Of a DNA stretch of 64,000 nt, positions 54,540-64,000 are shown piece after piece. Position numbers and translations under genes: made by a program. The notes below the pieces were generated by a model, which was given only the letters and a program-made list of their open reading frames with translations, was not told where the DNA came from and did no database searches. The stretch's first letter is position 1. The number at the start of each line of letters is the position of its first letter. This DNA is from Salvia splendens (lineage: Eukaryota; Streptophyta; Magnoliopsida; Lamiales; Lamiaceae): the NCBI RefSeq assembly GCF_004379255.2, contig NC_056032.1:28245322-28309321 (forward strand). Reading direction: 5' to 3'.

Positions 54540-55560
54540 TTAAGAACTTCTTGAGTCTTATTAGTACGTTGTTTGTTTTCAAGAGGCTATCTCTGCGAGT
54601 TAAGGGTGGAGTTAGGAAAATCCAAGTTAAGGAGTTTTAAGTAAACGAGATGGGCTTTCTGTTTACTATACAGTTTTTGCAAGAAGTATTTTGTGGGCTT
54701 TCGTAACTAAGTATTTTACGAGCTTTCTATAGTGATATATGATTGTGGGCTTTCTTTTAGAATTCAGAAAATAGCTTTGAAGTATGATTTCAGTTATTTA
54801 TGTTCCCGTGAGAAAATATCTTGCAAGTATGCTTACAGTTATTTTCATAAAGTGAAAGTAATGTGATTTATATGATGTTATGTGTTGCTTTACGAGTGCT
54901 CGCGAACTGTCAGCCTTTGTTGATATTGTGTTCGGCTTTGACCGATAGAAAAATGAGTTTATGTTTCAAGAATGTTTTATGAGAAAAATAAAGTTGCAAA
55001 GGTTATGTTAAGCATGTTTTGTTTTGAACAATGTCTATCTGTACTAGACCAGGAGTTTCAGTTTTAGTTAGTGAATTTGCGGTTCACCAGGAGTTAGTGA
55101 ATTCGGGTTTGTAAGTGGGATGAGCCCATGCATTCCGGTTCACCAGAAGTTAGTGAAATCGCGGTTCACCAAGAGTTAGTTCAGATACGGCATATGTTCC
55201 AAGAAAATAGATCGACAGATCGCTTTTGACAAAGGAAAAGAAAAACGTTTTAGTGTTCTTGGATATTTTAAGTAAAACACCGGGTTCACTCAGGAGTGGC
55301 TTGACAAAACTAGTTTTTATGAAAATATATTTCGGCTCGTGTCCACTGAGTCCACCAAGTACTCAGCTCTGCATATGTTTTAAAAATGTGCAGGTTGAGC
55401 AGTGATGACGGCGGGTGGTGTTGACTGTTGAGCACAGACAAGTGAAGATCCTTCGATAGAATAGTACTTGGATGTACAATAATTTGGAAACATATTTTCA
55501 ATATGTAATTAATGGAATTTGAGCCGGTTATACTAATAAACTACCGGATGAATTTTCAAA
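54540..55560 (+). mobile_element. LTR-like region, 3' part of a Ty3-type LTR
   Basis: The text CCACTGAGTCCACCAAGTAC, then TCAGCTCTGCATATGTTTTA and AATGTGCAGGTTGAGCA resembles the 3' part of plant chromovirus LTRs. Upstream are four copies of a short direct repeat (CGGTTCACCAGGAGTTAGTG type, 55075-55175). No internal region or second LTR was seen, so it is solo or truncated. The call rests on memory of such LTRs. Confidence 0.4.
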
Positions 55561-55789
55561 TTAGAGTTGCAATTATTATATAAATGAAAATAATTTATAA
55601 TGGCATTCATGTAAATATATAAAAAACTCCCTATTTATATATGTATAGATGAGTCGGTGGTTCCTCTAGAAATCGATTCTTCCTCCAACATCATCTTTGT
55701 CAAGGTCTGTTGTCATTTTCTTATCAATAATTACATAAATAACAAAGGATTTTTTTTGCAATAACTCAAATATTTGCATTAGCTACAAT

Positions 55790-56080
55790 ATGAATCTATA
55801 GATGACATTCATTATCTCATTTGTTTTTTGGTGAGGTTTGTTAATATGGAGATGACATTCATTATCCCATGGTTCTTTTAATGAGGTTTGTTAGTGTCAC
55901 GATCGCACTTATTAAGGATAAAATGCCCGGTTGATCGCGACTAGAGGAGAAATGGGAAAACTGTACTTGAACTGAAATAACTTGGAATATATATAAATCA
56001 GAGTGTTTGATACAAAGAATGTAAACTCGACTTTTACATTGCAGCGGAAGAGTCAAGAGTAGATGACATCATGTATGGTT
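55790..56080. repeat. Dispersed TAGATGACATTCATTATC repeat and LTR-like scrap
   Basis: Two diverged copies of the repeat described at 2950 (55800 and 55850) are followed by GTGTCACGATCGCACTTATT, then GGTTGATCGCGACTAGAG. The latter resembles 3985-4020. Confidence 0.4.
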
Positions 56081-56207
56081 AAATACACCATCTAAAACTA
56101 TTTTTGCAATTGAAAAGTCATGTGTTTCATACACATACATCTTTGGTGCAATTTGATAATGACTATCGACAGTTTTTTTGCGTTTTATTTACCGTATATA
56201 AGCTTGG

Positions 56208-56548
56208 GGGAGCGTTCATATCCATAACTGAAATTATGTCAAATATCAAAGCAAATCACAGTCATTGGATCTTGTGATGTGACCGTTAAATTAATGTCAC
56301 GTGTCATCTAATAATGTAGATTGTGTAGTCTAAAAATGTAGCTCGTCTAATAATGTAACGCGTTTTAGTCTAATAATGTAGCTCGACTAATAATGTAACG
56401 CTTTTAGTGTAATAATGTAGCTCAAATATTATTATCACAACCATCCAATCTAAAGATCCAAGGGCTGAGATGAGATTTGCTTTGATTTTTGACAGGATTT
56501 CACTTGTTGATCATAGTGCACCCCATAGTGCACACCAGCCTATAAGCA
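56208..56548. mobile_element. Family C-like MITE
   Basis: It starts GGGGGAGCGTTCATATCCAT and carries CACGTGTCATCTAATAATGT. It has four or more TAATAATGTA phrases and ends near GTGCACCCCATAGTGCAC. The interior parallels 27601-27920 (CGTTAAATTAATGTCACGTG versus GGTTAGATTGGTGCCACGTG). Here the flanks are not (TA)n. Confidence 0.5.
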
Positions 56549-56876
56549 TGTATAGATTTATATTGTAGTTAATGCAAGTATTTGAGATATTAATCCTTTG
56601 TTATTTATGTAATTGTTGAACAATCAAAAAGGAAAACCCCACGTAGGAGGCCAACGAACTTAATCGTCAAAATACTTGATCTCTCCAAGATACCGAAACC
56701 TAATGAGAGACTCCCTATTTATAGACGACAATGAATAAAACCTAATACTGCCGAGATCTTCATGTCTGCACAACTGCCTCATCCCAGCGTATCTTCCTCC
56801 ATTTCCTCCAAATTGCTTGGCCAAACTACTTCCCCATTCCCTCACCTATACACTCTCACACTTCCTGACAAGCATT

Positions 56877-57799
56877 TTAATCCAGAAAATGAGGGAACAT
56901 GGAGAGATCCACATCATCCAAAATATCGGTGGTAGCACCGATATCATATTGACCATCAACAAATAGGTCAATATCTTGCCCTGCTGCACCTTTGCTATTC
57001 CCAACAATTCCATATGAACAAACACAGAATTTGTGGTCAGTTAGTTCATTAGTGTGAACCTGTTCCAAAAAATGATGCTTCTCAAATATGCATTGGCATT
57101 TCAGTTTTTATCAGAAGCAAATTGTAACTTTATAAGTGAAGATGCAGAACATGATTATATGAAGCCATGACTTGGCTATGATAAAATCCCTTTCGACAGG
57201 CAATGCCATTCAAGTTTCAACAGGCGTGACATTGAGAAAAATTATATATAGTGGATATTAGGCACATCAACAGTATAAAGCATTTAGCGATCTTTGCAAA
57301 AATAAAATATTTCTTCATGCAAGTAAGATGTGCTGAACGCTTTTTACCTGTGCTCCTCTTCTGTCCAATGAGCCTCTCGTTGCACTTGCTCTGACTCCAG
57401 CTTCTTCTCTTCCAGAACATCGCCTTTGGTCATATAAATGAACAGAGGCATCTTACCAGACTCAACAGCCATCACACTTAAGGCTTCATAGTGAAGTTTT
57501 AGATCTTGAACTGTTTTCCCAGGAACTGCCAATGCGATCTTACCCCACATATCAGCATCATTATAGTGGGTTGTGAGAGCAATCACGAATGCCTTGTCCT
57601 CCTCCCTTGTCCAATCCAAAGATGTGCGGGCATCCTTTGATGCAGCATCATCCACCCTCATCGTCCAGAAGCAGTTGTCAGATGTCCGATCTGAATCCAT
57701 TTTCGAGACAACTGGGAAAGCTTGACTGAGAACAGAGAATGATGACCTGTAAGTTTTGAACACATCAAATTTTATTGAGAAAACTAGCTTCAAATCCAT
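56877..57799 (-). CDS. MYB/SANT (DIVARICATA/SRM1-like) gene, partial; second repeat not found
   Basis: The exon at 57799-57348 reads VSKMDSDRTSDNCFWTMRVD, then SLDWTREEDKAFVIALTTHY, then MWGKIALAVPGKTVQDLKLH. That is a complete first SANT repeat with its tryptophans. It ends HWTEEEHR at AG|GTAAAA, where the second repeat should begin. The continuation (LFLLGLxKYGKGDWR, SHAQKYF) is not visible in the next 300 bp. A later frame (57068-56877, ending DILDDVDLSMFPHFLD) follows a plausible CAG acceptor but is out of phase with the donor. In this family the second repeat binds TATCC-like sites, so a gene without it would be a fragment or encode an unusual product. The upstream exon may be at about 61.1 kb. 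Confidence 0.55.
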
Positions 57800-60700
57800 C
57801 TCATCTTGCTTAGTACCTCAAATATTCAAGAACTAAAATATGTGTGCACTATAGATGTATGGCTTTGTTTTATATACACATACATGCAAAACAAAATATG
57901 TACAGATGTGAAAATATGACAACTTGTAAAATAAAAATACTTAGAAATAGTACTTAGAATGACATAAGTGATTACTCAAACAGGGTAAAACATAAAAAAA
58001 ATTCAACTCTTACTCATCAAAACTAATTGTGAAAATAAGTAAAAATATAGGAATTTTGCATCCAATATTACCATTACAAGACTTATCCCTTAATTTTTTA
58101 TTCAGAAATATACAAGCAGGAGAGTATAAAACATGCATACAATTGAAGAATCCAAAAAAATAATTTGGTGAAAAGAAAACAGTCCCACACTCGCATCTGC
58201 GACATCATTACATCCAAGCACTACAACTAAAAATCGACATTTTGTGTAATATGCAGTAAAAAAAACACTGCTTCATGAACTTAATCCTTGCAACATTATT
58301 TTTAAAATAAATTTGTCAATAGAAAACATGACTACGGAATTATCACCAAAAGTATGAACGTAAAATACTCAGAAATGTTGTCCAAAATAAAATCAAGAAT
58401 CTCAATTTCAGCGATTGCTCCACATTTACTTTTCTGTAGTTATTTGTGTTTTCTCTCTTACTTTATTTGCTAAAGCATTAATGTGAACTCCATTGATTCA
58501 GACAATTATTTCACAAACATATCAACATATCAGATGATTAAAAAAAATAAAAATCAAAATAAAAATAAAAATCAACATACCAGATCTTCTTTCCCTTCTA
58601 TGGAATTCAACATACAGTCATTTCAAACATAACATATAAGCTATCATTAACTACACAACGGAGAAACTAAACCATTAATTAAGTTTATACCTTCATGAAA
58701 ATATATAAAAAAAGATGCAATTTTTCTTCATTTGTGTATAGCTATGTGATTAAAATTCTTTAAACGACAGATCTACCTTCAAGGGAATAATTCTTGGCGA
58801 AGACTGCACAAAAAAGAAAAACTGTGGCCTCCAAATCCTTTGAAATTATGCTTATTCTCTGTGAAATTTCCTCCCTCTAGTTTATAGTAAAATTTTTACT
58901 CTGAAGATTAATAGACAATGGACTAACCTGTGCTTCTTATAAGGCGCTGGGCATACAAGCTAGTGCGCGTGCATTACAAAATGAAAAGATCCCACTGTCA
59001 TTTTTGTCCTGTGTGTATTGCTTAGCAGCCAACCTGGCTCTCTTAATCTTTTTGTTATATGGAGTAAAGTTGATTGGAATGATCCCACCTGGCTTTCTTA
59101 ATCTTTTTGTTTTGTAATAATCATTTACAATTACAATTGATTCACTAAAAGATACACACTTGTTCACACGTATATGATTGTAAGGTCAGTGATTGTGAGT
59201 GTAGGTGCCATAAAGGTCTTGTGACGTGTGAGGATAGGTGTTACATATGCAAGCATCTGAGCAAGCGTTATAAGTAAGGTGTGATTAATGCGATTTTCCA
59301 CTATTCTATTTCGGAATAAGTTTACATGTGTAGCTGCTCAGAAGCCACTTGGCCACCTTTGTAATCTACTATTTTCTTATTATTGTATTCGTGTAATTAA
59401 CTTATCGCATACGTGTATTTGATTAAAGAACATAAAAATTACCTTTGATACCAAATACCACTTATTAGTTGGATAATCTACTGCAAGCAGAACGTCAGAG
59501 AAAATATTAGAAATAATACGGATTACATTATTTTAGAGTCGACTAATAGGACTACTCATGAATGAGGCAGAGTACTTTCACACGAAACAATTATAAGTCA
59601 TAGCAATCTTGAACAATGGAGAAGAAGTCACCTTACTAATTCTAAACATATTAGATTAGGCAACAACATACATCACAAATTTATTATGTAGCTTATGAAA
59701 ATATACATGTATTTGATTGCTTTGATAAACAATGATTTGGGCCAGCTTCAGCCCATTGTTGTATCCCATTACATTTTCTATGACACTATCATTAACTACA
59801 AAACAGATTAAGATTGTTGAGCGCACAGTATTCTAACCCAACAGATTTATATTCTCAGTTCCATCCGAACACTTTTTTCATGGCAACATGGGCCAATATG
59901 GAAGTAATTTTTGTAAATGTGAAAAGAAATCACATATTTTGACAAAACAGAAACTGTGTGCTGGTTCATTTTTTTTTCTTTTCATATCTTTTATTTTATA
60001 TACCAAGTTGTGGTGTACCATTTCTCTACCACTACTAACTTTTTTAATCTTTTCTTCAATATTTCATATGATAAGTATTTTGTTTTTTGGTTTTATAAAT
60101 AATTTATAATTAGGGTTTATTATATATCATAATTAGTGTTTTATAAATATTTTTTATTTTTATATTTTCATTTTCTAGATAATCATCTATAATTGGTGTT
60201 AATTATTTCAAAATCAATATTTCCAGAAAAATATTAGTTTCAAATTTAGTTAGTAAAATGTGAGTTATAGTTGATTATTACAATTAGATTTTCATTCTCA
60301 ACTGTTTGTAAAATTTATATTCTTGAGTGTGGTTCCCAATTAAAACAGAGGTACAGATTATATGTTCTCCAAAAACACAAGGTATGGGATGGAATCCATA
60401 ATTTCAAAAAATCTATATTTAATCAAGAAAAATATATCTACACCTATATATGAACTTTGAACAATATCCCCCCAAATGAGTTTGTTTGTGTTCGTTACTT
60501 TTAGAATACACTAGACCAAGAAAAAGATTTCACATTATGTTCCCCAAAGATCGTGATAAGAATCGATGATTGTTCTGGTTTTCTATCTACACTTGGATGT
60601 TTTATATTTGTTCGAGTAACAATCCTCACAAGCATCTTAATCATCTTGTTTAAAAGTTACCTGCAGCATATTTGTTTTATTATTTTACGCCAAACTCTTC

Positions 60701-61049
60701 TACTGCTAAAAGTACGACTTCCACACAAAAATATCCGACATAAACAGCAGTAATTATGTGTTCCTTAGCAGCTGAAAATAGGCACTAACACACTCCCTAC
60801 ATGTCAAACTCATCCACATTCCAAAAACCTACGAGATAGTATTAAAATAGCAATTCAACATAAGAATTTAACACAATCCAAGTTAAAATCGACATTTATA
60901 AGAGCTCATTGCACAAAGCATGAGGAGAAATCAAGATCAGGACATAGGCATTATTAACACAAACGTCACTCAGGCATTCCGCCGAACAGATAGAGAGCAT
61001 GGAGAAGCAGCATTAAAGGGCTGAAAAAAAATTAACGGAATTTATTCAC
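57800..61049. other. AT-rich DNA, possibly a long intron of the MYB locus
   Basis: No ORF with a recognisable domain. A 76-codon minus frame at 58937-59167 contains KPGGIIPINFTPYNKKIKRA and is not identified. Nearby TTAATCTTTTTGTT is duplicated (59042 and 59098). If the exon at 61050-61080 belongs to the MYB gene, this stretch is intron 1. Confidence 0.35.
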
Positions 61050-61165
61050 CTGTATGCAATAGATGTAGCCATCCAATTTCCGGAGACGGAGGGGCTTCTG
61101 TATCTTCCCCCGGCGAAAATACCGCCGGAAATCGGACGTGTTTCCCGCCGTTCGATGGAAAAGGA
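61050..61165 (-). CDS. Possible first exon of the MYB locus
   Basis: A GC-rich block reads on the minus strand SGGIFAGGRYRSPSVSGNWM, then ATSIAYR, ending at a CAG|GTGAAT donor. The frame and phase fit the TTACAG acceptor at about 57751, giving IAYR joined to SSFSVLSQAF. The Met at about 61072 could be the start. It may instead be an unrelated exon or captured fragment. Confidence 0.3.
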
Positions 61166-61380
61166 TAGGCATTGGAATCACTAACAACACTAACTGGGTT
61201 TTCAATCAAACAATGGAGCTTAATATTTGCAATGAATCCAACTTTGAGCTTGTGGTGATTTTCCTTTTCCAGATCTTTACTGATTTTATCAATTTTATTT
61301 TAAACTTTGAAACAGTATGTCAATATTTTCCAGTTCATTTTTTTTTAAAAACACGAAACATTATTATCACCTACTTTACT

Positions 61381-61581
61381 ACTCCTTTCGTCCCATAATA
61401 GATGTCACACTTTCCTTTTTAGTTTTCCCATAAAAAATGTCACATTTCCTTTTTTGAAAAAATTTATCTCTCACATTAATATAAATATATTATTTTCTCT
61501 TTCCACTTAACATACAAAAACACCTCCTAAAATCTCGTGTCAATCTCCAAGTGTGACATCTACTAGGGACAGAGGGAGTAC
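61381..61581. mobile_element. Stowaway-like MITE
   Basis: The ends are TACTCCTTTCGTCCCATAAT and (reversed) TACTCCCTCTGTCCCTAGTA. The interior carries GATGTCACACTTTCC and its inverse. About 200 bp with TA on both sides, matching the Stowaway pattern. Confidence 0.65.
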
Positions 61582-61654
61582 TTTATTTCTCTCTTCTACT
61601 TTTCAACACAATTTTTAATCTTTGTGTCTAAAAGTTGACTCAACTTAGTTGGGA

Positions 61655-61930
61655 TGGATGGAGTACTAATATCGACCAATCCTACACCATTAGATCTTAA
61701 AATGAGTGGACGACATTAAAGCTTATGAATTTCTCATTGAAGATGACCCACTTTCCTTTTTTGGTTTGTCCCAATCAAAATGACTCATTATTAAAAATGG
61801 AAACACTTTTATCTCTACTTTATTTCCTCTCTCTTACTTTACTCTCTACACTTAACACACAAAATCTAAGTTGCATAAAATCCCGTGTCGTCCAAGAAAG
61901 TGATCATCTTCCTTGGGACGGAGGGATTAG
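61655..61930. mobile_element. Stowaway-like MITE, diverged
   Basis: The left GGATGGAGTACTA and right TTGGGACGGAGGGATTAGTA ends are not a clean pair. The interior (CCCAATCAAAATGACTCATT, AATCCCGTGTCGTCC) is typical of this group of MITEs. It may be two half-elements. Confidence 0.4.
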
Positions 61931-61984
61931 TAGATTAAATATCAATAAAAGGGAAAATAAGTAATCTGTTATTACATAATAATT

Positions 61985-62716
61985 TTAACGATTTTTTTAT
62001 ATCAACATAAAGTATTACAAATATCAAGACTGTAGGATGTGAATTTCAACACAAATACCCAAAAATATCAACACAATTTTATTGATATTGTACATGCATT
62101 ATATTGAAATTTTTCGATGCATTTATTGATATAAAATCTATTTATCAACACATACGAAAATTGAAATAAAAATTATAAAATTTCATCATCCGATCATTCG
62201 TCGGAACATATGTAATTGAGATCTGGTTAAAATCCTTATGAAATTACCTTTAATTTGATATATTTTTTTACAAAAAAAAACAATGAAATTGAGGCAGTAA
62301 CGTAAATTTACAGCAAAATATTGATCATAGAGAAAGTGTTAGTTTTAATAACCACATATAAGAATTGACATTAATACATTTTAAGTTTATTTCATAATTT
62401 TTTTAATTTAAAATACAAGGCATTATTCCAATAACTAGATCTCATAATCTAATGACTAAGATTTGATCTTAATTTGGAATTGCTAATTACTCCTTTCATC
62501 TCATAATAGAAATCACACTTTCCTTTTTAGTTTGTCTCACAAAAGATGTTATATTTCTATTTTAAGAAAAAATTCTCTCTCACATTAATATAAAAATTAT
62601 ATTTTTCTCTTCATTTAACACACAAAACAAAATTTCCTAAAATCTCGTGTCGTCCCACAAGTGTGACATCTTTTATGAGACGGGGGGAGTAGTTAGCAAT
62701 TGATCACAACCTTCTA
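61985..62716. mobile_element. Family E MITE with a nested Stowaway
   Basis: The right end reads AGTTAGCAATTGATCACAAC, the inverse of the left end of 35700-36115. The interior shares CCGATCATTCGTCGGAACAT and TATCAACA-rich text with that copy in inverted orientation. It is interrupted at GCTAATTA by the Stowaway at 62489. Confidence 0.55.
62489..62697. mobile_element. Stowaway-like MITE nested in family E element
   Basis: The left end is TACTCCTTTCATCTCATAAT and the right end reversed is TACTCCCCCCGTCTCATAAA. TA lies on both sides, between GCTAAT and GTTAGC of the host MITE. About 205 bp. Confidence 0.65.
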
Positions 62717-63276
62717 AAAATTAAAATGTGAGTGATAATAAGTTAGTGAAATATGAGATCCACTACAAAAAATGGTAGTAAAAGTGAAAGGTGACAAAAT
62801 TTTAGGTATGGACGAAAATGGAAAGTGACAAATTTTCAGGTAGGAAGAGAGTAGTATTTATCTATAAAAATTTCTTTTGTATCTACTGTTTAAATCGTGT
62901 ATATTCCATTACTGTCACATGTAAATAACAAATTAATTATTTCGGTTTTGTGTATTTTATCTTTATAAGATTAAATTATTATAATTTAAATTAAATATCT
63001 GTGTCGCACAGGTGTGACAGTAGTGTAATAAGGGCAAACTTCAAGGAAATAGAAAGCTGAGAAAAATGTTACACCATCACCAATAACTTAACAAGAGATT
63101 TAGACCAACATAATATATTCAAATACATCTTTGATCTAGTCTAGTTATTCACAGTCAATCTCTATGATCAAATATTTTGCAGTAGTAGATTTCATAATAA
63201 CACATATAACACCTCCCATTTATGCACCAAGAACAACCCTATACAGATTCAAATCAAACCACAGAAATAAACCAAA
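62717..63276. other. 3' flank of the GRAS gene, no other gene
   Basis: AT-rich sequence downstream of the minus-strand GRAS stop. A short direct repeat (AAAGTGAAAGGTGACAAAAT and GGAAAGTGACAAATTTTCAG) lies at 62781-62840. Possible polyadenylation signals are present but none stands out. Confidence 0.4.
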
Positions 63277-64000
63277 CTAAATTCTATACTTATGAAATAT
63301 CCACGCAGACAGAGAACATATAGCAGTCCCTTTCCACTGAACAATAAGGCTCTTCCCATTCAACTCAAGTGTGCAAGAATCGCCACAATCGAACATTTTA
63401 AGGCTCAATCTCGCATGATCAAGTGCCGATGAGCTCAACTCCTTCTCCATCATCCCAAACTTCGTAAAAAAAGCCCTCCAAACATCAATCCCCACTATCC
63501 TAGACCTCCTCTCCTCCCCCTCAGCTCCCACGGTTGTTCTCAACGAGGGGCCAAACAGATTTGACTCTACAAACTCTCTATCCACAGCAACATTCTTCAA
63601 ACAATCCTCCACACAATCAAAGTAGGCGCCATAGTAGAAAAGGGCCTCAACAAACCGGTTCACAAACACTGGTGAGTTCACATTCCCCTCGGGTTCACAC
63701 ACTATCATTACACATGGATTTGTGTTCTTGATGAATCTGATGAGAGATTCCAGCTGGTTTGGCCTCACAATCATGAACTTCAACGCGTTTGATGCATACA
63801 CCACTGTTTTCTCGTCAGAATCACACCTTTTTTGGAGTTTTAACATGTCGTCAAGCTTGATCAAGTGGAAGGAGAAGCTCAAGTTCAAGGAGTTAGCCAG
63901 ATTTTTGAGATTAACGCCTGCAGCCTCCGCGAGCATGAGGCCAGAGCTCAGCACCACAGCGGTTATCTTGTAATGCTTCAAAGAGGATTCATTTTTAGAT
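63277..64000 (-). CDS. GRAS family transcriptional regulator, C-terminal part
   Basis: The frame is open to the right window edge and ends at TAA/TAG 63277-63279, so about 240 C-terminal residues are seen. Motifs in order: LHR2-like LAEAAGVNLKNLANSLNLSF; PFYRE region PVFVNRFVEALFYYGAYFDC; RVER-like NLFGPSLRTTVGAEGEERRS; SAW motif VQWKGTAICSLSAWIFHKYR at the very end. All are hallmarks of GRAS proteins (DELLA, SCARECROW, SCL relatives), which act in the nucleus as regulators without a classical DNA-binding domain. The N-terminal part, LHR1 and VHIID lie outside the window, so the subfamily is not assigned. No intron or break is seen, and this is the best candidate for a functional host gene here. 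Confidence 0.85.
   Translation of the reverse strand, partial: SKNESSLKHYKITAVVLSSGLMLAEAAGVNLKNLANSLNLSFSFHLIKLDDMLKLQKRCDSDEKTVVYASNALKFMIVRPNQLESLIRFIKNTNPCVMIVCEPEGNVNSPVFVNRFVEALFYYGAYFDCVEDCLKNVAVDREFVESNLFGPSLRTTVGAEGEERRSRIVGIDVWRAFFTKFGMMEKELSSSALDHARLSLKMFDCGDSCTLELNGKSLIVQWKGTAICSLSAWIFHKYRI

Noticed and set aside
56877..57068. Independent 63-codon gene
   Set aside because: It begins at a non-ATG codon next to a CAG acceptor-like site and is better seen as a possible last exon of the MYB locus or chance.

Overview
This is a window of plant nuclear DNA, most likely from a core eudicot. The evidence is AT-rich non-coding sequence, GT-AG introns, and plant-type gene families (GRAS, OVATE, MYB/SANT, FAR1-type transposase). 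Plant transposons of almost every class are also present (Stowaway-like, PIF/Harbinger, MULE, LTR, possible hAT). I cannot assign a genus. I see no bacterial, organellar or CRISPR features. Only one clearly live host gene is visible: the 3' part of a GRAS gene that runs off the right edge. A MYB-related locus at 56.9-57.8 kb is probably partial.

Layout. 0-4.7 kb: repeats, MITEs and LTR-like debris. 4.7-27.9 kb: an unbroken train of at least six DNA elements, each separated from the next only by a (TA)n microsatellite of 14-50 bp. Elements 4736-7015, 9067-12045 and 12064-16676 (and 36415-39196 in a second cluster) form family A. Each has related ends carrying GTGATC, an internal 44-bp minisatellite, and different GC-rich gene fragments between ends and minisatellite (OVATE and others). 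Elements 7045-9016 and 16691-27421 form family B. They have ends related to those of family A and carry a 42-bp minisatellite. The 10.7-kb member encodes a FAR1/MULE-type transposase (four exons inferred from matching splice sites, one nonsense codon) and a ULP1-type cysteine protease gene (one nonsense codon). The first intron of the transposase is almost entirely 42-bp minisatellite. 27.5-27.9 and 39.2-40.8 kb: a third (TA)n-associated family (C), one member of which contains a 1.1-kb three-plus-three palindrome.

28.4-30.5 kb: a PIF/Harbinger-like element carrying the Myb/trihelix-like accessory protein. 31.6-36.4 kb: LTR remnants and a 2.9-kb element whose long inverted repeats flank a fragment of the MYB gene found at 57.4 kb. 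41.7-44.2 kb: a broken Harbinger transposase. 44.4-50.1 kb: a broken mudrA-type MULE interrupted by two non-autonomous LTR elements of one family (47301-49687 and 50084-51820). Both LTR elements carry a proline-rich ORF with repeated W-D-L/P-P-P motifs and no recognisable gag or pol. 53.8-56.5 kb: degenerate ORF, LTR debris and MITEs. 56.9-61.2 kb: MYB locus. 61.3-62.7 kb: Stowaway-like and other MITEs. 63.3-64.0 kb: GRAS gene.

The most unusual system is the set of (TA)n-flanked family A and B elements. The shared GTGATC ends, shared internal segments and two-part 42/44-bp arrays suggest that a ULP1 + FAR1-transposase element mobilises gene-fragment-carrying relatives into TA microsatellites. 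Each insertion leaves (TA)n on both sides, which would provide the next target. That mechanism is inference; the architecture is visible in the sequence.
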